Shown here piece after piece: positions 1-6,458 of a stretch of 25,263 nt of DNA; within the stretch, counting starts at the first letter, position 1; every line of letters begins with the position of its first letter. The stretch spans positions 1-25,263 of the forward strand of contig DLGQ01000051.1 of NCBI GenBank assembly GCA_002482775.1, given 5' to 3'. This DNA comes from Flavobacteriales bacterium UBA7690. Its GTDB lineage: Bacteria; Bacteroidota; Bacteroidia; Flavobacteriales_F; PHOS-HE28. The notes below the pieces were generated by a model. That model was not told the origin of the DNA, made no database searches, and saw nothing but the letters and a program-made list of their open reading frames with translations. The position numbers were made by a program, and so were the translations under genes.

Positions 1-618
1 ACAATAATCGTAGGAGTTGGTCGCGCCATACGTTCTTGTCCATTCTTCATTCCCTTCTCCATCGGTCTTGATCAGGAAGGCATCGCCCTGAATGCCGTCC
101 ACGACCGCTTCACCACAGATCACGAACCCACCATCGGGTGTTTGCTTGGCTTGGCGACCGATCCATTCTTGTCCTTCTGGGCCTAGCTCGTGATAGCCTT
201 CAATGGTGCCATCGCTTGTGACCATGTAAAGTACCGCACGTTGGATCCAGTTATCGGCAGTGTCCGTCGTGAAATTTCCACCACCTATAACGAATCCACC
301 ATCTGATCTGCGTGATGTACTGTTGCTCCAGCCAGGGTAGGTCGCGTGTTCAGTGTCGACCACACGGTCAACATTTAGAACTTCGCCGGATGGATCGACC
401 AGGATCGAGGTGACCACGGAACTGTAGAAGAGGACATCTGCAAAAGGTGAACTGGCAACAACAACATAACGCCCGTCCGTGCCCACCTCCACGGCCCATG
501 CCACCTCTTGGCGTCGCTGTGCAAAGGGGTCCGATCGGAGGTTAAAGGTCTGTGCTGCTGCCTGCCCATTTATGCAGGCAAGCAGCAGCACGAATCCTGT
601 GCATCCCTTTCGCGGCAT
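1..618 (-). CDS. Secreted propeller-repeat protein, 3' end outside window (partial)
   Basis: An open frame runs from an ATG at 618 off the left edge (206 codons seen, no stop). The N-terminus reads MPRKGCTGFVLLLACINGQA and then AQT, a typical signal peptide, so the product should be exported. The mature part contains the spaced motif GGFVIGGGNF, then GGFVICGE, FLIKTDGEGNEEWTRTYG. This is the pattern of the beta-propeller-like repeats common in Bacteroidota T9SS cargo. The C-terminal sorting domain, if present, lies outside the window. The start lies 2 bases after the stop of the upstream gene (621-623), so the two are probably co-transcribed and may be related, because the broken upstream gene carries similar repeats. 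The ligand and function are unknown. Confidence 0.8.
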   Translation of the reverse strand, partial: MPRKGCTGFVLLLACINGQAAAQTFNLRSDPFAQRRQEVAWAVEVGTDGRYVVVASSPFADVLFYSSVVTSILVDPSGEVLNVDRVVDTEHATYPGWSNSTSRRSDGGFVIGGGNFTTDTADNWIQRAVLYMVTSDGTIEGYHELGPEGQEWIGRQAKQTPDGGFVICGEAVVDGIQGDAFLIKTDGEGNEEWTRTYGATNSYDYC

Positions 619-620
619 CG

Positions 621-3600
621 CTAGCGTACTATTTCCACCTTGGTGGTACCCACCTGGATACCATCGAACAGCAAGGTAGCGATGTGTAGTCCCGAAGCCA
701 GTGCATGTTGAGGTAATTCAAGCACTCTGCCCTTGGTCCCTACAACTTCGCCAAACGCCAAACGCCCGGTAGCATCGTGTACCAACACCTGCACTTGGGT
801 CACACCTTCGGGCACATCGTACACCAAGTACACCGGCCCATTACTGGGGTTGGGGTAGGCCGAAAGGATGGACGATGTCGCATTGGGGGATGAATGCGCC
901 GAAGTCCGTCGCAACAACGCTTTGTTCGTAGAAGGTAGAATCACCTTCTCCTTCGTGGGCATGCCCAATAGTTCCAACCAGGCTTGGGCTTCCGCAGCAC
1001 CGATGCCATCGTTGGCGGCGATGCCTTGGAGGGTGCTGATGCCGCCAGCGCCCAACTGGTGGGGTTGCTGCCCGGCCGACTTCATGCTCACCAAAAGGTC
1101 CTGAACGACCCAATAATCCTTGTCCTTGCCGTTGGCCAGTAGGTTCGTATTCACCAGGGTGCGCGCGGCGTTTAGGTCATTGGCCACATAGTGGAGGGCC
1201 AGCTTAGCGGCATCGGCATTGCGGGTGGTGTGGTCGTCCAAGGCTTGTGAGGCCAGGGCGCGAACGGCCGGGTCGGCGCTCAATACGCTCTTGCGCAGCA
1301 TGGCTTGCAGGGCCGTGCTCTTCTCAGCGTAGAAGTGGGCCAGTTCGCTTTTGTAGATGCTGTGTATGCTCACGCCGCCATTCTGGCCGTTACGCACAAG
1401 ATCCTGGTAGAAGGGGGCGAGGTCGGAGCGGGCCATGAGCGAAAGCACGCTGGGCTCCAAGGGGCTGTTCGCCAGCAGCGCTTGCGTGATGTGCCAGGCG
1501 TTCATGGTCGGTTCGCGCTCGAAGGCAGCGATCCATGCCTCTTTACTTGCTTTTGGTGCTACGTTCATCAAGCGGTTCCGCACGTCGTAACTGCTGTTCT
1601 GTGGATCCTTCACATAGTCCACCAGTCCTTCGGTATCCCCGCCATCGCGCCAATTGTCATACACCTCTTTCAGCACCTCGAATTCGGCATCGGCGCTGCT
1701 CGCGGTGGTCGCATCATCCTCGATATCGACCAAGCCGCTCACGTCGTTGGGGCATGACTGTGGTTTGTTATACTGCCAAGCGGAGTTCTGGTACCATCCA
1801 TCCGGGTCGATCGGTTCCGAAGCGCAATGCGGTACCAGTTCCACATTCTGTTGGGGCTGGTGGTGCCAGTAGGTGAACGTGTTGATCGCATTCTCCACGT
1901 AAAAATGTTGCGCATCATTGCCATTGCACGTAAGCTGGTCCACATTGGCGAAGGTGTTGCCCGCAGGGTCCGTTGTTCCTACACCGATAGAACCTTGGCT
2001 TTCCGCGATCAGGACCGCATCGCCGGTGAAGGCGACATCGTGATCGTTGATGCCGGTGGCGCTGTAGTCGTTGCATTTGATGCGCAAGCCGGTGAGGTCG
2101 CCTTCCTCATCGGCGTTGGTGCCCATCACCAAACTACCCACGCTGCGGTCGCTTACATCAGCGAAACCATTGAAGGTGTTGTTGTAGAAGAAGTTGTCCT
2201 CCAGACCGGTGTTCTTGAAAATGGCGCCCACCTTCGGATGGTCCGTTCCAGATGCGGTAAAGGTGTTCTCCTCGAACTCGAAGCCAGTGCAACCGTGCAG
2301 GTAGGCACCATACGCACCTTCGATGTCCAGGTCGTTCAACGGCTCATCGGCCACGGAGAAGGTGTTGTTGGTGACGATGGCATTGGGAGTGCCTGCCACA
2401 AAAGCGCCGCGCAGGTTGCCCGTGAAATCCGCGGCATTGATGTGGGCGGGTTTGGTGGGTTCAAAAGCCGAGTGCAGCACCGCCATGGCGAATCCACGGA
2501 ACTGGCTGCGGTCATTGTCATCGCTATCCTCGTCCACTCGTACACCGGTATTCACGGCATGGATGGCACCACCCCGGAAGATGGGGTCGGCTACCGTGGA
2601 CGTGTTGGAGAAGGTGCAGCCGATGAATTCCGTATTGGCCGAACCGATGAGGCTGACCCGCTCACCGGGCGCCAAGTGGGGGTTGTTCAACGCCCTTGTC
2701 CGGGCGAACCTACAGTTGGTGAAGGAGCTTGGGCCCCAAGCGGTGGGGTCCACGATGGTGTGCGGCCGTGTGGCGATATCGAAGAAGTTGTTCTCGAACG
2801 TGGCATCCGTTGCCTGTACGATACCACCGGTGGAGGTATTGCCTTGCAGCGGGTCCATGGGTGAACCTTCTGCGCAACGGATCGCAGTGAGCGCATTGCT
2901 GAATTTGGCGCCACTTTCCAGGATGGCGATACCGGCACCTGTAGTGGTGCCATTCCCCAACACCTTCACGCCATCCCACATGCCCTGGCCCGTGCATTCC
3001 GGTGCACTGGTCAGGTGGCCGTTGTTCTTCACCACCAAGGTGCCGCCGGGTTGCACCACGATGTTGGTCCTCAACTGCTGTGTGCTGGCCGCGAAGCCGA
3101 TGGTGGCGGTGTTCACGGTAAGCGTTTTGCCGGGATCCACCACGATGCTTCCGGCAATGTTCATATCATCAGTCCACTCCGTATCGGTGGTGATGTGGTG
3201 CTCGCCGTTGGCATCCAGCGGATATTCTGAGGAGTACGCAAACATCTGCTCGCATGGCGCCAGTTTGGCGATGTAGGCATCATCGAAGTTATGGCCGGTA
3301 TTACCGCAGACCACAAGGCCACCCGTATCAGCCTCCACGATCTTGAAGTTGCATTGGCGGCGGCGCGCGTTGCCGGGGTAGCAGTCGTCGCTTCCATTCG
3401 TCTTCAATTTGTGCTGCCATTGTTTCTCCCAGACCAACGAAAGGTCGCTGCCATTGAGTTCGGCCACATAGGATTGGGAGCCGTAATAGTCGAAAAGGTT
3501 TCCAACGCCGACGCCATTAATGATCGCCCAATAGTTAGATATGGTCGGTGCATTCTCTAACCGCAGGGCTTCCAGGCAATCCCTTGTCGGCGTGGAAAGG

Positions 3601-4064
3601 TCGTTCCAGCGGTATCGTTCACTGGTGAAACTTTTGCCAGACGGCCATTTCGTGCTACACAGACCGATATTTCCGTTGGCCATGGACACCAGGCCGATCT
3701 GCAGGTCGTAGGCATGGATCTCGCCGATCGTGGCAGTACTCACCGTCTGTCCACCATTGGCTGGATCGAGTAAGAAGATGAATCCCTCCGCCTTGTAGGC
3801 CTCTTGGTTGGCGATCACCGGCCATACGACAGTTGGGGCGCCGCCGGAGGTATTGAAGATCACATCGGTACAGATCTTTCCTTGTAATGCATCGATCCCG
3901 GGATAACTAGCGGCCGGTTCACTCTGCACATTGCGAGTCCACACGGATGGTATGTAGGTGGCACTGGTGCTCGGCTCCCGATAGAATTGAGCAAAAGCGG
4001 TGCGTGTGCCGGCTGGGGCCCACCCAGATATTACGAATAGATCTTCGTTAGTCGTCGGGTCCAT
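621..4064 (-). CDS. C-terminal piece of the broken gene: beta-helix plus T9SS sorting domain
   Basis: This 1147-residue frame starts at an internal methionine (MDPTTNEDLF) with no signal peptide. The frame is open further upstream to the TAA at 4125-4127, so the start is artificial. Residues about 1-280 continue propeller-like repeats. About 290-750 form a right-handed parallel beta-helix (pectate-lyase-like), opening with the familiar pattern of a buried turn, VVDPGKTLTVN, VVQPGGTLVVKN and MWDGVKV. About 775-1040 are helical and Ala/Leu-rich, a region that often follows such helices in Bacteroidota. The last 80 or so residues are a T9SS type A sorting domain (AYPNPSNGPVYLVYD, then VQVLVHDATGRL, ASGLHIATL). 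If made from the internal start, the product would stay in the cytoplasm and probably be non-functional. Confidence 0.75.
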   Translation of the reverse strand: MDPTTNEDLFVISGWAPAGTRTAFAQFYREPSTSATYIPSVWTRNVQSEPAASYPGIDALQGKICTDVIFNTSGGAPTVVWPVIANQEAYKAEGFIFLLDPANGGQTVSTATIGEIHAYDLQIGLVSMANGNIGLCSTKWPSGKSFTSERYRWNDLSTPTRDCLEALRLENAPTISNYWAIINGVGVGNLFDYYGSQSYVAELNGSDLSLVWEKQWQHKLKTNGSDDCYPGNARRRQCNFKIVEADTGGLVVCGNTGHNFDDAYIAKLAPCEQMFAYSSEYPLDANGEHHITTDTEWTDDMNIAGSIVVDPGKTLTVNTATIGFAASTQQLRTNIVVQPGGTLVVKNNGHLTSAPECTGQGMWDGVKVLGNGTTTGAGIAILESGAKFSNALTAIRCAEGSPMDPLQGNTSTGGIVQATDATFENNFFDIATRPHTIVDPTAWGPSSFTNCRFARTRALNNPHLAPGERVSLIGSANTEFIGCTFSNTSTVADPIFRGGAIHAVNTGVRVDEDSDDNDRSQFRGFAMAVLHSAFEPTKPAHINAADFTGNLRGAFVAGTPNAIVTNNTFSVADEPLNDLDIEGAYGAYLHGCTGFEFEENTFTASGTDHPKVGAIFKNTGLEDNFFYNNTFNGFADVSDRSVGSLVMGTNADEEGDLTGLRIKCNDYSATGINDHDVAFTGDAVLIAESQGSIGVGTTDPAGNTFANVDQLTCNGNDAQHFYVENAINTFTYWHHQPQQNVELVPHCASEPIDPDGWYQNSAWQYNKPQSCPNDVSGLVDIEDDATTASSADAEFEVLKEVYDNWRDGGDTEGLVDYVKDPQNSSYDVRNRLMNVAPKASKEAWIAAFEREPTMNAWHITQALLANSPLEPSVLSLMARSDLAPFYQDLVRNGQNGGVSIHSIYKSELAHFYAEKSTALQAMLRKSVLSADPAVRALASQALDDHTTRNADAAKLALHYVANDLNAARTLVNTNLLANGKDKDYWVVQDLLVSMKSAGQQPHQLGAGGISTLQGIAANDGIGAAEAQAWLELLGMPTKEKVILPSTNKALLRRTSAHSSPNATSSILSAYPNPSNGPVYLVYDVPEGVTQVQVLVHDATGRLAFGEVVGTKGRVLELPQHALASGLHIATLLFDGIQVGTTKVEIVR

Positions 4065-4124
4065 AGTTTTGTCGATGGCGCCGTAGGTTAGCCACTGCGT
4101 GGAAGCTGCATCCCATGCCGTGCC

Positions 4125-4538
4125 TTATGCTAGGTCCAAGTGGTCCCATAGCTTCTCGCCTGCGCCGCTGAGCTGTACCATGTATGGGCGACGGCGGTTG
4201 TTGGCGGGTTGTGCTTCATCCATATACATGCCGAAACCGACCACCCGGTAACCTAGCTGTCCGTTCTTTTTTGTTTCGACAAGGTCGAACCCCCAGGATC
4301 GCGTACGGGCGGCATCAAGTGTTGTTGCGGGGCTGTAGTAATGGTTCCAAATGACCTCCCCTTCGAGGTCAGTCTTCATAACGAACATAACGCCATTCGT
4401 GCCAGATCCGCTGAGACATCCCTCTGTGGTGAACTCTCCTAATGATCCGTTCGCAGTCGGGTTCACAGTAAGGCGTTTGGTCGGGTCCAGCCCTGCGAAA
4501 ACGGTCGGGTCGTTGTTATATCCTATACCACAGGCCAC
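4125..4538 (-). CDS. Middle piece of the broken propeller/beta-helix gene
   Basis: This 137-residue frame can only begin at a GTG in the middle of a conserved repeat (SEGNIVACGIGYN), so it is not a gene of its own. Its sequence (VMFVMKTDLEGEVIWNHYY, YRVVGFGMYM, YMVQLSGAGEKLWDH) is the same propeller-repeat style as the pieces on either side. It overlaps the end of the 5' piece (4523-4538) in another frame and ends at TAA 4125-4127, directly followed in the same frame by more coding sequence. It is best read as residues about 174-317 of the interrupted protein. Confidence 0.6.
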   Translation of the reverse strand: MACGIGYNNDPTVFAGLDPTKRLTVNPTANGSLGEFTTEGCLSGSGTNGVMFVMKTDLEGEVIWNHYYSPATTLDAARTRSWGFDLVETKKNGQLGYRVVGFGMYMDEAQPANNRRRPYMVQLSGAGEKLWDHLDLA

Positions 4539-5077
4539 GATATTCCCTTCAGAATCCTGGTCACGCCATTCAGTACGTCGCTGTAGTACGCCTTATACCA
4601 GATCAAAGTGCCATCCAGGTCGTAATAGGCCATGCCCATACGCAGCTTGCCCGGTGCATTGGCACCTGTTCCCATGTGGTATGGGAACTCGAAATCAGCA
4701 GCAGGAGGTGTTGCGGCATTGCACCCGTTCTGTAGCCCGCTCCAGTTGGCCCAGCCGACATAACCCACGGCGACATAAGCGATGTGCGCGCCAAGAGGAC
4801 CTCCCGGTGTTGTGGGTGGGGCGTAGATCTTCGTCAAAGCATAGAACCAGTCCTTGCCGGAGCCAAAGTCATCCACCGGCAATGGTGTGGGTGTAGTGGT
4901 CCATGCTGTTCCGTTGTGGGCGTAATTCAAACCATCCGATCGGAAATCCGGTCGATCATTTCGCTCCCACTCCAGCGCCATTGGCGCCTGCTGGGCAACT
5001 ACAGGTTGGTACAAGGCAGCGTGGGAGAGTGCCGCTGCTACCACTAATGCGAAGTCTTTCTTCCTACACAAGTTCAT
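4523..5077 (-). CDS. N-terminal piece of the broken gene, with signal peptide
   Basis: The 184-residue frame begins MNLCRKKDFALVVAAALSHA and has a likely signal peptidase site near VVAQQA (about residue 28). It continues with propeller-like sequence (HIAYVAVGYVGW, MAYYDLDGTLIWYKAYYSDV). About 173 codons are sensible. After LNGVT the frame ends with an unrelated tail (RILKGISWPVV) because of the frameshift at 4559-4560. It faces hpt across a 199-base divergent intergenic region. I found no clear -7/-33 pair upstream of it. Confidence 0.65.
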   Translation of the reverse strand: MNLCRKKDFALVVAAALSHAALYQPVVAQQAPMALEWERNDRPDFRSDGLNYAHNGTAWTTTPTPLPVDDFGSGKDWFYALTKIYAPPTTPGGPLGAHIAYVAVGYVGWANWSGLQNGCNAATPPAADFEFPYHMGTGANAPGKLRMGMAYYDLDGTLIWYKAYYSDVLNGVTRILKGISWPVV

Positions 5078-5235
5078 GGCTTGGTGTATTAAGGGTTTAC
5101 GACAAGGAACGTGGAGCAGTGGCGTGAAGCTAGTTGGTCGTCGCTTCCATGGCTCGACGGTTTATGCACCGCGAACACACGATCCATGAACACAGGTGCC
5201 GTTCCAAGCGTGGGAATGCGCCAACCATGGTTGAT

Positions 5236-5249
5236 TAACTTCGCGCCCC
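5236..5249 (+). promoter_or_regulatory. Candidate promoter -7 region for hpt-adk
   Basis: TAACTTCG matches the Bacteroidota -7 box TAnnTTTG at 5 of the 6 defined positions and is followed by CGCCCC. It lies 27 bases before the hpt ATG. A convincing -33 TTG at the usual distance is not visible. The sequence closely resembles those before obg and before the OmpA gene at 13103. The rest of the divergent intergenic region (5078-5276) shows nothing else I can name. Confidence 0.35.
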
Positions 5250-5276
5250 CTCACCCAAGGAACCACGACCGCACGC

Positions 5277-5813
5277 ATGAGCCGCGTAAAACTGCACGAC
5301 CTCGAGTTCGAGCTTTTCATCACCGAAGCCGAGGTGAACGCGGCGGTGGAACGCGTGGCCCGCGAGCTGAAGCTGAAGTACGATGGCAAGCGTCCGCTCT
5401 TCGTAGGGGTGCTCAACGGGGCCTTCTTCTTCGCAGCTGAACTGGTGAAACGCCTCGATATGGAGTGCGAGATCACCTTCGTGAAGGTGGCCAGCTACCT
5501 GGGCACCAGCAGCACCGGCCGCGTCACGGACCTCATCGGGCTCAACGAACGGATCGAAGGGCGGCACGTGGTGGTGTTGGAGGATATCGTGGATACCGGC
5601 AACACCGTGAAGCATATCCTCGATGCCCTTGCCGATCATCATCCGGCCAGCGTGAGCATCGCCACCTTGCTCTTCAAACCTGACGCTTATAAGCAGACTA
5701 TCGCCATCGAACATGTCGCGGTGAGCATCCCCAATGCCTTCGTCGTTGGCTCCGGCCTGGACCACGATGGGCTCGGCCGCAACCTGCCGGGGATCTACCG
5801 CATCATCCCATAA
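5277..5813 (+). CDS. hpt: Hypoxanthine phosphoribosyltransferase
   Basis: This cytoplasmic purine salvage enzyme joins hypoxanthine (and often guanine) to PRPP to give IMP (GMP). The 178-residue length is normal. The PRPP-binding loop is VVVLEDIVDTGNT (residues 98-110, with E102, D103 and D106-T110). The PPi loop VLNGAF lies at 45-50, K134 (LLFKPDA) is the base-contacting lysine, and the C-terminal hood FVVGSGLDHDGLGRNLPGIY closes the site. In this hood the usual GYGLDY tyrosine is a serine (GSG), a mild oddity. The stop is 4 bases before the adk ATG (5818), so the two are translated from one message. The hpt-adk pairing is typical of Bacteroidota. Confidence 0.95.
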   Translation: MSRVKLHDLEFELFITEAEVNAAVERVARELKLKYDGKRPLFVGVLNGAFFFAAELVKRLDMECEITFVKVASYLGTSSTGRVTDLIGLNERIEGRHVVVLEDIVDTGNTVKHILDALADHHPASVSIATLLFKPDAYKQTIAIEHVAVSIPNAFVVGSGLDHDGLGRNLPGIYRIIP

Positions 5814-5817
5814 CGCC

Positions 5818-6390
5818 ATGAGCAAATTGAACCTCGTCCTTTTCGGTCCTCCGGGGGCCGGCAAAGGCACGCAAAGTGCATTCCTCATCCAACGCTACGG
5901 CCTGGTACACCTCAGCACAGGCGACCTGCTGCGCGGAGAGATCAAGGAAGAGACCGAGCTGGGCCTCGCCGCCAAAGAGTTGATGGACCGCGGTGACCTG
6001 GTCCCCGATTCCATCGTGATCGGCATGATCCGCAACAAGATCGACGCGCACCACGAAGCCAAGGGTTTCGTTTTCGATGGCTTCCCGCGTACCGAAGCCC
6101 AAGCCAAGGCGTTGGACGATATGCTGAACGCGAAGAGCGAACCCATCCAAGCGATGCTCGCGCTGGAAGTGCCGGAGCAGGAACTGGTGAAACGCCTTCT
6201 CGGTCGCGGGGAGACCAGCGGCCGTGCCGATGACAGCAACGAGAACATCATCCGCAACCGCATCCGCGAATACGAGAACAAGACCGCTCCGCTGCGCGAT
6301 TACTACAAGGCTCAGGGCAAGTTCAAGGGCATCGATGGCGTAGGAAGCCTCAGCGACATCACCGATCGGTTGGTGAAAGCGATCGGCTGA
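5818..6390 (+). CDS. adk: Adenylate kinase
   Basis: Converts ATP plus AMP to two ADP in the cytoplasm. The protein has 190 residues, with P-loop GPPGAGKGT at 10-18, the AMP site STGDLLR, FDGFPRT with the catalytic region arginine, and LLGRGETSGRADD at the LID. The LID is the short form without the four-cysteine zinc module, as usual for Bacteroidota enzymes of this length. The ATG at 5818 is chosen because it begins MSKLNLVLFGPPGAGKGT directly. A longer frame upstream only reads through the end of hpt. A strong terminator follows 27 bases after the stop. Confidence 0.96.
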   Translation: MSKLNLVLFGPPGAGKGTQSAFLIQRYGLVHLSTGDLLRGEIKEETELGLAAKELMDRGDLVPDSIVIGMIRNKIDAHHEAKGFVFDGFPRTEAQAKALDDMLNAKSEPIQAMLALEVPEQELVKRLLGRGETSGRADDSNENIIRNRIREYENKTAPLRDYYKAQGKFKGIDGVGSLSDITDRLVKAIG

Positions 6391-6416
6391 GCGAACGATA
6401 AGTTCCCTCCAAAAGA

Positions 6417-6441
6417 AAGACCCGGTGATGAGCCGGGTCTT
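6417..6441. terminator. Bidirectional rho-independent terminator between adk and the convergent T9SS gene
   Basis: AAGACCCGG (6417-6425) pairs perfectly with CCGGGTCTT (6433-6441) around a 7-base loop. On the plus strand it is followed by pyrimidine-rich TCTCGTT. On the minus strand the stem runs into TCTTTCTTTT, the better U-tract. It therefore can end both hpt-adk and the gene that terminates at 6459. Confidence 0.85.
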
Positions 6442-6458
6442 CTCGTTGGTTCGGATCG

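Larger units (their letters stand above)
621..5077 (-). pseudogene. Broken T9SS-secreted propeller/beta-helix protein gene (one frameshift, one in-frame stop)
   Basis: Three consecutive open frames together make one plausible gene of about 1485 codons. The 5' piece has a signal peptide and no C-terminal domain. The 3' piece has a T9SS sorting domain and no signal peptide. The first frame reads VLNGVT and then runs into nonsense. The frame shifted by one continues with QDSEGNIVACGIGYN, so restoring one C at CC 4559-4560 joins them. A single in-frame TAA (4125-4127) interrupts the joined frame; the codons on both sides (DLA before, GTAWDAAS after) remain open and in the same frame. Expected order in the repaired protein: signal peptide, propeller-like repeats, right-handed beta-helix, helical region, T9SS domain. 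Either the gene is decaying or the assembly has two errors. The pieces are listed separately below. Confidence 0.7.

Noticed and set aside
1827..3276. Long plus-strand frames (345 and 317 codons) opposite the beta-helix gene
   Set aside because: They overlap each other and a well-supported T9SS/beta-helix frame, and show no domain or signal peptide. They are shadows of GC-rich coding sequence.
4523..4592. Programmed ribosomal frameshift in the T9SS gene
   Set aside because: There is no slippery heptamer at the shift point and a second lesion (TAA 4125-4127) exists downstream. Mutation or sequencing error is simpler.
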